A stretch of 16,757 nucleotides of DNA. It comes from Castellaniella sp035707805. Lineage in GTDB: Bacteria; Pseudomonadota; Gammaproteobacteria; Burkholderiales; Burkholderiaceae_B. The notes beneath the pieces are model-generated. The model did no database searches. It saw nothing but the letters and a program-made list of their open reading frames with translations, and was not told where the DNA came from. The translations under genes were made by a program, and so were the position numbers. The stretch lies in the NCBI GenBank assembly GCA_035707805.1, contig DASSTS010000038.1, positions 1 to 16,757 on the forward strand. Reading direction: 5' to 3'. Below, one piece after another: positions 1 to 8,578 of the stretch; position 1 is the first letter of the stretch, and each line of letters opens with the position of its first letter.

Positions 1-139
1 AGCCCTTGGCCTCGCCGCCGCCGGCCTTGGACAACACCGTGGTGATCGCCGCCGTCAGGGTCGTCTTGCCGTGGTCAACGTGCCCGATCGTCCCCACGTT
101 CACGTGCGGTTTGGTCCGTTCAAACTTGCCTTTTGCCAT
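1..139 (-). CDS. tuf: Elongation factor Tu, N-terminal part (runs off the window)
   Basis: EF-Tu is the GTPase that delivers aminoacyl-tRNA to the ribosomal A site in the cytoplasm. Only the first 46 codons are inside the window; the gene continues beyond position 1. The visible N-terminus starts MAKGKFERTKPHVNVG and contains the P-loop GHVDHGKT at residues 19-26, which is diagnostic of EF-Tu. The start codon is preceded by an AGGA-type ribosome binding site. It is the last visible gene of the str operon, 66 bp behind fusA, as in most proteobacteria. Many proteobacteria carry a second, nearly identical tuf copy; that cannot be judged here. Confidence 0.97.
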   Translation of the reverse strand, partial: MAKGKFERTKPHVNVGTIGHVDHGKTTLTAAITTVLSKAGGGEAKG

Positions 140-179
140 GATGATTCCTGTAATTTCCTAGGAAATGAAAGAGGGAAAT

Positions 180-199
180 GCCCGGCCTGGCGGCCGGGC
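180..199 (-). other. Short GC-rich hairpin between fusA and tuf
   Basis: A perfect 8-bp inverted repeat (GCCCGGCC, loop TGGC, GGCCGGGC) starts seven bases beyond the fusA stop codon. In the direction of transcription it is followed by CATTTCCC, not a run of T, so it does not look like an efficient intrinsic terminator. It may act as an RNA-processing or 3'-end stabilising element, or weakly reduce read-through from fusA into tuf. The role is inference. Confidence 0.4.
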
Positions 200-205
200 C
201 GTGTG

Positions 206-2308
<2,103 letters not shown>

Positions 2309-2338
2309 GTTGAAAGTCCTAATGAATGACCGGCTGGA

Positions 2339-2809
2339 TTACCAGCGGAAGTGGCTGAAGGCCTTGTTGGCCTCGGCCATCTTGTGGGTGTCCTCGCGCT
2401 TCTTCATGGCGCCGCCGCGGCCTTCGGCTGCGTCCATGAGTTCGCCTGCCAAGCGCAGGTCCATCGATTTCTCGCCGCGCTTTTTCGCGGCTTCGCGCAG
2501 CCAGCGCATGGCCAGGGCCAGGCGGCGCACGGGGCGCACTTCGACCGGCACCTGGTAGTTGGCGCCACCGACGCGGCGGGACTTGACTTCGACCACCGGC
2601 TTGATGTTGTTGATGGCGTTGTTGAAGACTTCGATGGGCTCCTTGCCCGTTTTGGCCTGGATCTGGTCCAAAGCGCCGTACACGATGCGTTCCGCCACGG
2701 CTTTCTTGCCGGACAGCATGACGACGTTCATGAATTTGGCCAGCTCGACACTGCCGAACTTGGGATCAGGGAGGATTTCACGTTTCGGTACTTCGCGACG
2801 ACGAGGCAT
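2339..2809 (-). CDS. rpsG: 30S ribosomal protein S7
   Basis: S7 is a primary 16S rRNA-binding protein that nucleates assembly of the 30S head and contacts the E site. The product is 156 aa with the canonical start MPRRREVPKREILPDPKFGS and the conserved basic C-terminal region ending KAFSHFRW. An AAGGA ribosome binding site precedes the ATG. It is separated from rpsL by 145 bp, a rather long spacer. In E. coli S7 represses translation by binding the rpsL-rpsG intercistronic RNA. The spacer here contains short GC-rich complementary stretches, for example GACCG and CGGTC around 2915-2935, so similar autoregulation is possible but not shown. Confidence 0.98.
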   Translation of the reverse strand: MPRRREVPKREILPDPKFGSVELAKFMNVVMLSGKKAVAERIVYGALDQIQAKTGKEPIEVFNNAINNIKPVVEVKSRRVGGANYQVPVEVRPVRRLALAMRWLREAAKKRGEKSMDLRLAGELMDAAEGRGGAMKKREDTHKMAEANKAFSHFRW

Positions 2810-2954
2810 TTCGATTTCCTTGTGACGATTCAGTTGAGCCGCTGGGCGGCCTCGGCCCCCATGGGGAGAGCCACTTACCTGCCAAAGCCGGATGGCCCTG
2901 GCTGCACGTTGTTGACCGGCGGACGGTCAGAATGAGACTGCGAGGCGGCTGGGA

Positions 2955-3329
2955 TTATTTCTTGGGCCGCTTGGCGCCGTATTTGGAACGGGCCTGCTTG
3001 CGGTCCTTGACGCCTTGCAGGTCAAGAGAGCCGCGCACGATGTGGTAGCGCACACCCGGCAGATCCTTCACACGGCCGCCACGCACCAGAACCACCGAGT
3101 GTTCCTGGAGATTGTGGCCTTCGCCGCCGATGTACGAGATGACCTCGTAGCCATTGGTCAGGCGCACCTTGGCGACCTTACGCAGGGCGGAGTTCGGCTT
3201 TTTCGGGGTGGTGGTGTAGACACGGGTGCAGACGCCGCGACGCTGGGGGCAGTTTTCCAGCGCCGGGCTCTTGCTGCTCTCGCGACTGACTTGGCGCGGC
3301 TTGCGCAGCAGTTGAGCAATAGTAGGCAT
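2955..3329 (-). CDS. rpsL: 30S ribosomal protein S12
   Basis: S12 sits at the decoding centre and controls translational accuracy. The product is 124 aa and starts MPTIAQLLRKPRQVSRESSK. The motif TTTPKKPNSALRK places lysine at residue 43, and GGRVKDLPGVRYH places lysine at residue 88 with Asp89 beside it. Both lysines are the streptomycin-sensitive wild-type residues, so no classical rpsL resistance substitution is present. Asp89 corresponds to the residue beta-methylthiolated by RimO in E. coli. It is the first gene of the str operon, with an AAAGG ribosome binding site directly upstream of the ATG and a long leader upstream. Confidence 0.98.
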   Translation of the reverse strand: MPTIAQLLRKPRQVSRESSKSPALENCPQRRGVCTRVYTTTPKKPNSALRKVAKVRLTNGYEVISYIGGEGHNLQEHSVVLVRGGRVKDLPGVRYHIVRGSLDLQGVKDRKQARSKYGAKRPKK

Positions 3330-3547
3330 GACCTTTACGCATCCTTTGTACTTGCGTACGTTTTACGTCGATGTTCAGGCAATCAGCACAAAATCCGCCT
3401 GGAACGAATGACGTAAAAGAGCGGGTCTTGCACTGACCGATCAGGCAGGCTTCGCCTGATGACCATCATCGGGCAATCCGCCCGATGCCTTACCTAAGCG
3501 ACAGACCTGACAGCGCATACTGCGACCTGCCGCCTTCAATCGGTAAG
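3330..3547 (-). promoter_or_regulatory. Structured 5' leader of the str operon
   Basis: If transcription starts from the promoter at 3554-3583, rpsL has a leader of about 215 nt. It holds three inverted repeats: 3467-3487 (CATCGGGC, 5-nt loop, GCCCGATG), 3440-3460 (ATCAGGC, 7-nt loop, GCCTGAT; an alternative CAGGC/GCCTG stem has a 3-nt loop), and a long-range pair of TTTTACGTC (3361-3369) with GACGTAAAA (3410-3418), perfect over 9 bp across 40 nt. No T-run follows the two hairpins, so they are not ordinary terminators. No open reading frame with a convincing ribosome binding site was seen. A regulatory role is inference. Confidence 0.4.
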
Positions 3548-3553
3548 CTCGCA

Positions 3554-3583
3554 AGTGTAGCACGCTGTTGACATGACAGGCAA
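3554..3583 (-). promoter_or_regulatory. Probable sigma-70 promoter of rpsL-rpsG-fusA-tuf
   Basis: Read on the minus strand, TTGCCT (3583-3578) and TACACT (3559-3554) are separated by 18 bp. The -10 is preceded by TGC, giving an extended -10 element. The predicted start is near 3547. It points into the str operon and is divergent from the promoter of the gene at 3708. No better minus-strand promoter was seen nearer to rpsL. Confidence 0.55.
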
Positions 3584-3635
3584 TAGATGTGTAAGGCAAT
3601 GCTGCGGCGCCCGGGCAAGGGGGTCCAGTTTTTGT

Positions 3636-3649
3636 TAACCAAATGGTTA
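3636..3649. promoter_or_regulatory. Operator-like palindrome inside the promoter of the HPPD-like gene
   Basis: TAACCA-AA-TGGTTA is a perfect 6+2+6 inverted repeat. It falls between a weak -35-like TTTTTG (3629-3634) and a good -10 TAATAT (3653-3658), spacer 18 bp, so a bound protein would block RNA polymerase. The half-site resembles that of RutR-type TetR regulators (TTGACCA-NN-TGGTCAA in E. coli RutR). It differs from the ATGTAC-type sites at 4748 and 9736, so the binding protein may be another regulator. A second possible plus-strand -35, TTGACA at 3568-3573, has only a poor -10 (TGTAAG) 16 bp downstream. Confidence 0.55.
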
Positions 3650-3707
3650 GTTTAATATGGTCGGGCGTCCGCCCGTGCCCGGGCCTCGAATTTCACGGAG
3701 CGCAGCC

Positions 3708-4589
3708 ATGCCGGATCCTGGTGCCAGAGAACAACGCAACCCGCTGGGGATGCAAGGAATCGAATTCATCGAATACCTGTCGGCCGACCCCGAGGGGCTG
3801 GGCCAGGTCCTGGTCCAGCTGGGATTCCGTCGGATCGCCCGGCACCGGTCGCGGGACGTGTTCCTCTACCGCCAGGGGACGATGAACCTGATCGTCAACG
3901 CGGACCGCACCGCCCTGCTCGACCCCGGTCAGCCGGACGGCGACGGCGGCGACCGGATCCATGCCCTGGCGGTGCGGGTCGCCGACGCCCGCCAGGCCTA
4001 CCGCTACTGCGTGCAGCTGGGCGCGCGCCCGGTCCCCAGCCGGGCCGAGGCGATGGAGCTGAACATTCCCGGCTTCGAGGGCATCGGCGGCTCCGTCATC
4101 TACCTGGCGGACCAGCGGCGCGATATCCCGATCTACGACGTGGATTTCGAGTACCTGGACGAGACGCGCGAGGTGGTCCCGATCGTCCCCGGCCTGCATT
4201 TCTTCGGCCTGGCCCAGCACGTCCATCCGGACAGCACGCCCGACTGGGTCGATTTCTACGCCCGGATGCTGGGCTTTCGCAAGCTCGCCCCCGGCACGCG
4301 ATTCGGCATCCTGCCGTCGGGCACCATCCTGCAAAGCCCCTGCCGGCAGTTCTACCTGCAACTGGTCGAGCCGGTGGGCAACGCGCTGTTCGACGTGGAA
4401 TGGTACGAGCAGTTCTCGCGGCTGGCCCTGGGCACCCCCGACGTGCCCCTGACGGTGCGCACGCTGCGCGAGCGCGGAATCCAGTTCGAGGACAATGAGT
4501 TCTCCCATCCCGGCCCCTGCGGCGCGGTCATGGCCGGCCTGACCTACGACATCAGCTTCGAGCTGGTCCGCAATCCCCAGCCGCGCTAA
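3708..4589 (+). CDS. HPPD-like vicinal-oxygen-chelate protein, probably without the iron site
   Basis: The product is 293 aa. The N-terminal half matches the HPPD family well: NPLGMQGIEFIEYL (11-24), LGFRRIARHRSRDVFLYRQG (38-57), MELNIPGFEGIGG (116-128) and IYDVDFEYL (142-150). The C-terminal half has the second beta-alpha-beta module but is shorter than true HPPD (about 350 aa). Where HPPD carries its first metal histidine (D-H-L-x-x-x-V), this protein has FFGLAQHV (165-172); the second histidine also appears absent, and only a glutamate in the terminal FEL (Glu285) remains. Classical HPPD activity is therefore doubtful. The start at 3708 has a GGAG ribosome binding site 7 nt upstream; an in-frame ATG at 3657 lies inside the promoter and is rejected. 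Such a domain is fused to the C-terminus of QsuB/QuiC1-type 3-dehydroshikimate dehydratases, and the neighbouring genes suggest a link to that pathway. The exact function is unknown. Confidence 0.8.
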   Translation: MPDPGAREQRNPLGMQGIEFIEYLSADPEGLGQVLVQLGFRRIARHRSRDVFLYRQGTMNLIVNADRTALLDPGQPDGDGGDRIHALAVRVADARQAYRYCVQLGARPVPSRAEAMELNIPGFEGIGGSVIYLADQRRDIPIYDVDFEYLDETREVVPIVPGLHFFGLAQHVHPDSTPDWVDFYARMLGFRKLAPGTRFGILPSGTILQSPCRQFYLQLVEPVGNALFDVEWYEQFSRLALGTPDVPLTVRTLRERGIQFEDNEFSHPGPCGAVMAGLTYDISFELVRNPQPR

Positions 4590-4658
4590 CGTGCTGTCCG
4601 GCTGATCCTTACGTTTGAAACCCGACGCCGCCTTCCGGCGCTTGCGCCCCTGCCCGCG

Positions 4659-4682
4659 GCGCCCGCCCCGAAGCGCGGGCGC
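4659..4682. other. GC-rich hairpin downstream of the HPPD-like gene
   Basis: GCGCCCGC and GCGGGCGC form a perfect 8-bp stem with an 8-nt loop, about 70 nt after the stop codon at 4589. No T-run follows on the plus strand, so it is at best a weak or factor-dependent terminator. It separates this gene from the strong promoter at 4711, suggesting independent transcription units. Confidence 0.35.
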
Positions 4683-4710
4683 ATGCGGGAAACTCCCTAG
4701 GAAATAGTGT

Positions 4711-4740
4711 TTGACGCTTGGAGGATACGGCTCCTATAGT
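4711..4740 (+). promoter_or_regulatory. Sigma-70 promoter of the quinate/shikimate-TRAP operon
   Basis: TTGACG (4711-4716) and TATAGT (4735-4740) are spaced by 18 bp, both one base from consensus. The predicted transcription start is near 4747, directly against the palindrome at 4748-4765, leaving a leader of about 40 nt before the TTG start at 4788. It is the best promoter in the plus-strand module. Confidence 0.7.
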
Positions 4741-4747
4741 TCGTTGT

Positions 4748-4765
4748 ATGTACTAGTTAGTACAT
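4748..4765. promoter_or_regulatory. Operator 1: 18-bp palindrome at the transcription start
   Basis: ATGTACTA-GT-TAGTACAT is a perfect 8+2+8 inverted repeat starting about 8 bp after the -10 box. Its position predicts repression by blocking initiation. The outer ATGTAC and GTACAT arms recur at 9738-9758 upstream of the TIM-barrel gene. The obvious candidate binder is the TetR-family protein encoded at 9037-9678 in the same operon, which would make it autoregulated. Binding is inferred. Confidence 0.65.
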
Positions 4766-4787
4766 CAATCATCGAACCGAGAAGCAC

Positions 4788-5672
4788 TTGAACACTGAAC
4801 ACTCCAACCTGCTGCTGGGCCTGATCGGCGAGGGGATCGGCCAATCCCTCAGCCCGGCGCTCTACGAGGGCGAGGCGGCCCATCACGGCATCCGCTGCCT
4901 GTACCAGCGCATCGACCTGGACGAACTGCGCCTGAGCCCTGCCGTCCTGCCTGAACTGCTGACCGCCGCCGAACGATTCGGTTTCAAGGGCCTGAACATC
5001 ACCCACCCCTGCAAACAAGAGGTCATCCCCTACCTGCACGCTTTGTCCGACGAGGCGCGGGCCATCGGGGCGGTCAACACCGTCGTGCTGAACCATGGGC
5101 GGCGCGTGGGCCACAACACCGATCACTACGGCTTCAGCCAGAACATGCAGCAGCACATCGGCGGGCGCCCCATCGGGCGCGTCGTGCAGCTGGGCGCCGG
5201 CGGGGCCGGTTCCGCGGTGGCGGACGCCATCCTGCGCCTGGGCGCCGAGCGCCTGACGCTCTTCGATTTCGCGCCCGAGCGCGCGGACAGCCTGGCGCAA
5301 TCGCTGCGGGTCCGCTTTCCGCATGCCGCCGTCGAGGCGGGCAAGGACTTGGCCGCCGCCATGCGCCAGGCCGATGGCCTGATCAACGCCACCCCGGTCG
5401 GGATGCACAAGCATCCCGGCACGCCGCTGAATCCGGTGCTGCTGGAATCCCGCCACTGGTTCGCCGAGATCATCTATTTCCCGCTCGAGACGGAGCTGCT
5501 GCGCGTGGCCCGGCAGAAAGGCTGCCATACGATCGACGGCCTGGGCATGGTGGTGCACCAGGCCGCCCGCGCCTTCGAGCTCTACACCGACGGCATTCCC
5601 GCCGACGCCGCCCGCATGACCGCGCACGTCCGGCGGATCCTGCAAGGAGATCCACTTGAACAGGTTCCTTGA
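4788..5672 (+). CDS. Quinate/shikimate dehydrogenase, AroE family, NAD type (QsuD-like)
   Basis: The 294-aa product is an AroE-fold oxidoreductase predicted to oxidise quinate to 3-dehydroquinate and shikimate to 3-dehydroshikimate. Substrate-site residues are visible: Ser20/Ser22 in QSLSP, Lys76 in NITHPCK, Asn97 in GAVNT, Asp112 in HNTD and Gln258 in VVHQA. The nucleotide loop is GAGGAG (136-141), and the next strand ends LFDF with Asp160. An acidic residue there favours NAD, whereas biosynthetic AroE has the NADP-binding Asn-Arg motif (seen in the aroE at 10655). The protein resembles Corynebacterium QsuD in length and motifs (LLGLIGxG, LNITHPxKQ, GHNTD, IETELL/LETELL). The start is TTG, with a GAGAAG-like ribosome binding site; no in-frame ATG precedes the first conserved strand. 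It overlaps dctQ by 17 bp, so the two are translationally linked. Preference between quinate and shikimate cannot be read from sequence. Confidence 0.85.
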   Translation: MNTEHSNLLLGLIGEGIGQSLSPALYEGEAAHHGIRCLYQRIDLDELRLSPAVLPELLTAAERFGFKGLNITHPCKQEVIPYLHALSDEARAIGAVNTVVLNHGRRVGHNTDHYGFSQNMQQHIGGRPIGRVVQLGAGGAGSAVADAILRLGAERLTLFDFAPERADSLAQSLRVRFPHAAVEAGKDLAAAMRQADGLINATPVGMHKHPGTPLNPVLLESRHWFAEIIYFPLETELLRVARQKGCHTIDGLGMVVHQAARAFELYTDGIPADAARMTAHVRRILQGDPLEQVP

Positions 5673-6165
5673 CCGCTTCAGCCGGTGCCTGCAGTTCGTG
5701 GTCGCCCTCATGCTGATGGTGATGGTGGTCCTCGTCTTCGGCAACGTGGTCCTGCGCTACGGCTTCAATTCCGGGATCATCGTCTCCGAAGAGGTGTCCC
5801 GCATGCTGTTCGTCTGGGTCACCTTCCTGGGCAGCCTGATCGCGTTGCGCGAGAACGCGCACCTGGGCTCGAACTTCGTCGTCCGGGCCCTCGGGCCGGC
5901 CGGCCGGCGAACGTGCCTCATCCTGGGCCGTCTGGCCATGCTGTACATCTGCTGGCTGATATTCGCCGGCGCGCTGGACCAGACCCGCATCAACCTGCCC
6001 GTGGCCGCGCCGATCACCGGCATCTCCATGGGCCTGTTCTACGTCAGCGGGGTGGTCTTCAGCGTCGTGGGCGCGCTGATCCTGCTGTGCGACCTGTTCA
6101 AGCTGGGCACCGCGCCCATGGGCGTCGTGGACGGGTACCTGGACGATGCCGGAGAACAGTCATGA
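5656..6165 (+). CDS. dctQ: TRAP transporter small membrane subunit (DctQ family)
   Basis: The 169-aa product is the four-helix subunit that pairs with DctM in sodium-driven TRAP uptake. Hydrophobic segments lie at about residues 12-34, 47-65, 85-106 and 123-146. The EE pair (45-46) and RENAHLG (65-71) after helix 2 are typical of the family. The start is TTG with a strong AAGGAGA ribosome binding site 5 nt upstream, inside the end of the dehydrogenase gene. Its stop codon overlaps the dctM start (ATGA). Together with dctM and dctP it forms a complete three-gene TRAP system; the genes around it point to quinate, shikimate or a related carboxylate as substrate. Confidence 0.93.
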   Translation: MNRFLDRFSRCLQFVVALMLMVMVVLVFGNVVLRYGFNSGIIVSEEVSRMLFVWVTFLGSLIALRENAHLGSNFVVRALGPAGRRTCLILGRLAMLYICWLIFAGALDQTRINLPVAAPITGISMGLFYVSGVVFSVVGALILLCDLFKLGTAPMGVVDGYLDDAGEQS

Positions 6166-7442
6166 TCCTGACGACCTTTCTCGTCGCGCTGCTGGGCTCG
6201 ATGGCCATCGGGATCCCGATCGCCTTCGCGCTGCTGATCTCCGCCGCCGCACTGATGTGGCAGCTGGACATGTTCGACGCCCAGATCCTGGCGCAGAACC
6301 TCATCAACGGCGCCAACAGCTTTCCGCTGCTGGCGGTGCCCTTCTTCATGCTGGCCGGCGAGATCATGACGGTCGGCGGCCTGTCGCGCCGCATCGTCGA
6401 TTTCGCCCTGGTGCTGGTGGGCCACGTCCGGGGCGGCCTGGGCTACGTCACCATCATCACGGCCTGCCTGATGGCGGCGCTCTCGGGCTCGGCCGTCGCC
6501 GATGCGGCCGCCATGACGGCGCTGCTGCTGCCCATGATGACGGCCGCCGGCCACGACAAGAAGCAGGCCGCGGGGCTCATCGCCTCGGCCGGCATCATCG
6601 CGCCGGTGATCCCGCCCAGCATCGGCCTCATCATCTTCGGCGTGTCGGCCAACGTCTCGATCTCCAAGCTGTTCCTGGCCGGAATCTTCCCGGGGCTGCT
6701 GATGGGCGCGGCGCTGTGGTGCACCTGGGCGTGGCTGATGCGGCGGGAAAAGCACCTGACGCCCGCGCCCCGGAAGTCCCTGCGCGAGGTCCTGCGCGCC
6801 GCGCGCGAGGGTATCTGGGCGCTGGGCATGCCGGTCATCATCGTCGTGGGGCTGCGCCTGGGCGTGTTCACCCCGACCGAGGCGGCGGTGGTGGCGGCCG
6901 TGTACGCATTGTTCGTATCCACGGTCATCTACCGCGAAATGTCCTGGAGGGACCTGTACCGGGTGTTCTACAACTCGGCCAAGGTCAGCGCCATCATCAT
7001 GCTGCTGGTGGCCGCCGCGATGGTCAGCGCCTGGCTCATCACCGTCGCCGGCCTGCCGGACCGCATGGTCGACCTGCTGGAGCCGCTGATCGGCGACCCG
7101 ATGCTGCTCATGATCACCGCCATGGTCCTGGTGGTGCTGGTCGGCACGGCCATGGACATGACGCCCACCATCCTGATCCTCACCCCGGTCCTGATGCCCG
7201 CCGTCAAGGCGGCCGGCATCGACCCCGTGTATTTCGGCGTGCTGTTCATCATCAACAACGCGATCGGCCTGATCACGCCCCCCGTCGGCACGGTGCTCAA
7301 CACCGTGGCGGGGGTGGGACGCCTCAGCATGGACGACACCACGCGCGGCGCCCTGCCGTTCCTGGCCGCCCAGCTGGTGGTGCTGTTTCTGCTGGTGCTG
7401 TTCCCGGACATCGTCCTCATCCCCGCCCATTGGCTTTACTGA
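6162..7442 (+). CDS. dctM: TRAP transporter large membrane subunit (DctM family)
   Basis: The 426-aa inner-membrane protein is the ion-coupled transport subunit. It is hydrophobic throughout and starts MILTTFLVALLGSMAIGIPI. Family blocks are visible: the VPFFMLAGEIM segment (about 59-69), SGSAVADAAAM, IAPVIPPSIGLIIFG and, in the second half, the related NNAIGLITPPVGTVLN. These last two are the elevator-domain hairpin sequences of this family. The reading frame is open upstream to 5685, but the ATG at 6162 has a GGAG ribosome binding site and the usual 4-bp ATGA overlap with dctQ, so that start is chosen. dctP follows after 34 bp. Confidence 0.95.
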   Translation: MILTTFLVALLGSMAIGIPIAFALLISAAALMWQLDMFDAQILAQNLINGANSFPLLAVPFFMLAGEIMTVGGLSRRIVDFALVLVGHVRGGLGYVTIITACLMAALSGSAVADAAAMTALLLPMMTAAGHDKKQAAGLIASAGIIAPVIPPSIGLIIFGVSANVSISKLFLAGIFPGLLMGAALWCTWAWLMRREKHLTPAPRKSLREVLRAAREGIWALGMPVIIVVGLRLGVFTPTEAAVVAAVYALFVSTVIYREMSWRDLYRVFYNSAKVSAIIMLLVAAAMVSAWLITVAGLPDRMVDLLEPLIGDPMLLMITAMVLVVLVGTAMDMTPTILILTPVLMPAVKAAGIDPVYFGVLFIINNAIGLITPPVGTVLNTVAGVGRLSMDDTTRGALPFLAAQLVVLFLLVLFPDIVLIPAHWLY

Positions 7443-7476
7443 CTTCACTGACATAAGACCTACCAAGGAGACAACC

Positions 7477-8496
7477 ATGAAGCGACTCGTCCTTTCCACC
7501 CTCACGGCCCTCAGCCTGGGCCTGGCCGCCCTGGCGCCCAGCCACGCGGCCGACATCCGCGAACACTCGATCAAGTTCGCCTCGCAGAACAACAAGGGCC
7601 ATCCGCAGGTCATCGGCATGCAGAAGTTCGCCGACCTGGTGGCGCAGAAGTCCGGCAACAAGATCCGCGTGCGCCTGTTCCCCGGCGGCGTGCTGGGCGG
7701 CGACCTGGAAACGGTCTCGGCCCTGCAGGGGGGCACGATCGAAATGACGGTGCTGAATTCCGGCATCCTGCAGGCCCAGGTCAAGGACTTCGCGGCCTAT
7801 GACTTCCCCTTCCTGTTCAACAACGACAAGGAAGTCGATGCGTTGGTGGACGGCCCCTTCGGCCACCAGCTGCACGAAAAGCTGCGGGACAAGGGCCTCG
7901 TGGGCCTGGCGTACTTCGACCTGGGATTCCGCAACATCACCAACGCCAAGCACCCGATCACCAAGCCCGAGGACATCGCGGGCCTGAAGCTGCGCGTGAT
8001 CCAGTCGCCGATCTACGTGGACGTGTTCAAGGCGCTGGGCGCCAACCCGACGCCGCTGGCCTGGCCCGAGGTCTACAATGCGCTGGAACAAGGCGCGGTG
8101 GACGGCCAGGAAAACCCGTTCACCGTGATCCTGAACGCCAAGCTGGACGAGGTGCAGAAATACCTGGCCGTCACGCGCCACATCTACAATCCGCAGTCGG
8201 TCATCATCAGCAAGAAATTCTGGGACACGCTGAACGCGGACGAACAGAAGCTCATCCAGGACGCCGCGACCGAGGCCGCCGCCTATCAGCGAGGCGTCTC
8301 GCGCGACGCCGCATCCAAGGCGCTGGCGACCCTCAAGAACCATGGCATGCAGGTCACTGAGATGTCGCCCGCGGACATGGACAAGATGCGCGCCATGGTC
8401 AAGCCGGTGGTGGAAAAGTACGCCCAGGAAGTCGGCCAGGCCACGGTCCAGTCCATGTATGCGGAACTTGACAAGATCCGCCAACAACAGCAATAA
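7477..8496 (+). CDS. dctP: TRAP transporter periplasmic binding protein (DctP family)
   Basis: The 339-aa product is the soluble substrate receptor that delivers ligand to DctQM. It has a Sec signal peptide with a basic start, hydrophobic core and likely cleavage after PSHA near residue 24. Family features include FPGGVLGG (68-75), FRNITN (151-156) and LKLRV with Arg173, the position whose arginine usually binds the substrate carboxylate in TRAP receptors. This is consistent with an acidic ligand such as quinate or shikimate, though other carboxylates fit equally. The ribosome binding site AAGGAG lies 6 nt before the ATG. A hairpin with a short T-run follows the gene, which fits the common pattern of higher expression of the binding protein than of downstream genes. 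Confidence 0.95.
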   Translation: MKRLVLSTLTALSLGLAALAPSHAADIREHSIKFASQNNKGHPQVIGMQKFADLVAQKSGNKIRVRLFPGGVLGGDLETVSALQGGTIEMTVLNSGILQAQVKDFAAYDFPFLFNNDKEVDALVDGPFGHQLHEKLRDKGLVGLAYFDLGFRNITNAKHPITKPEDIAGLKLRVIQSPIYVDVFKALGANPTPLAWPEVYNALEQGAVDGQENPFTVILNAKLDEVQKYLAVTRHIYNPQSVIISKKFWDTLNADEQKLIQDAATEAAAYQRGVSRDAASKALATLKNHGMQVTEMSPADMDKMRAMVKPVVEKYAQEVGQATVQSMYAELDKIRQQQQ

Positions 8497-8503
8497 AGCG
8501 GGT

Positions 8504-8537
8504 GGGCGGTCCGCCTCGCGGGCCGGTCCGCCCTTTT
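8504..8537 (+). terminator. Terminator-like hairpin between dctP and aroQ
   Basis: GGGCGG-T-CCG (8504-8513) pairs with CGG-T-CCGCCC (8524-8533): nine pairs with one T/T mismatch and a 10-nt loop, followed by TTTT (8534-8537). The T-run is short, so partial termination is likely. aroQ and the TetR gene downstream have no clear promoter of their own, so read-through is expected. Confidence 0.55.
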
Positions 8538-8578
8538 CCGCATCCGCCCCCTCGCCTGCTCAAAAAGGAACGCGTTTC

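Noticed and set aside
3440..3487. Paired hairpins upstream of rpsL as terminators or a small CRISPR-like array
   Set aside because: The two stems differ in sequence, there are no repeated spacers, and no T-run follows on either strand.
3568..3596. TTGACA at 3568 as main plus-strand promoter
   Set aside because: The paired -10 (TGTAAG at 16 bp) is poor; TAATAT at 3653 with the embedded palindrome is a better placed start signal, though a minor promoter cannot be excluded.
3657..3707. Upstream in-frame ATG as start of the HPPD-like gene
   Set aside because: It overlaps the -10 element TAATAT, has no ribosome binding site, and the added 17 residues do not resemble the family; ATG at 3708 has a GGAG site at good spacing.
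5685..6161. Upstream extension of dctM to 5685
   Set aside because: The extra 159 residues are an Arg/Pro/Gly-rich out-of-frame reading of dctQ; the ATG at 6162 gives the normal DctM N-terminus and an ATGA overlap.
6039..7784. Minus-strand open frame across dctM and dctP
   Set aside because: Extremely Arg/His/Asp/Gln-rich translation opposite two genes with clear family motifs; a codon-bias shadow.
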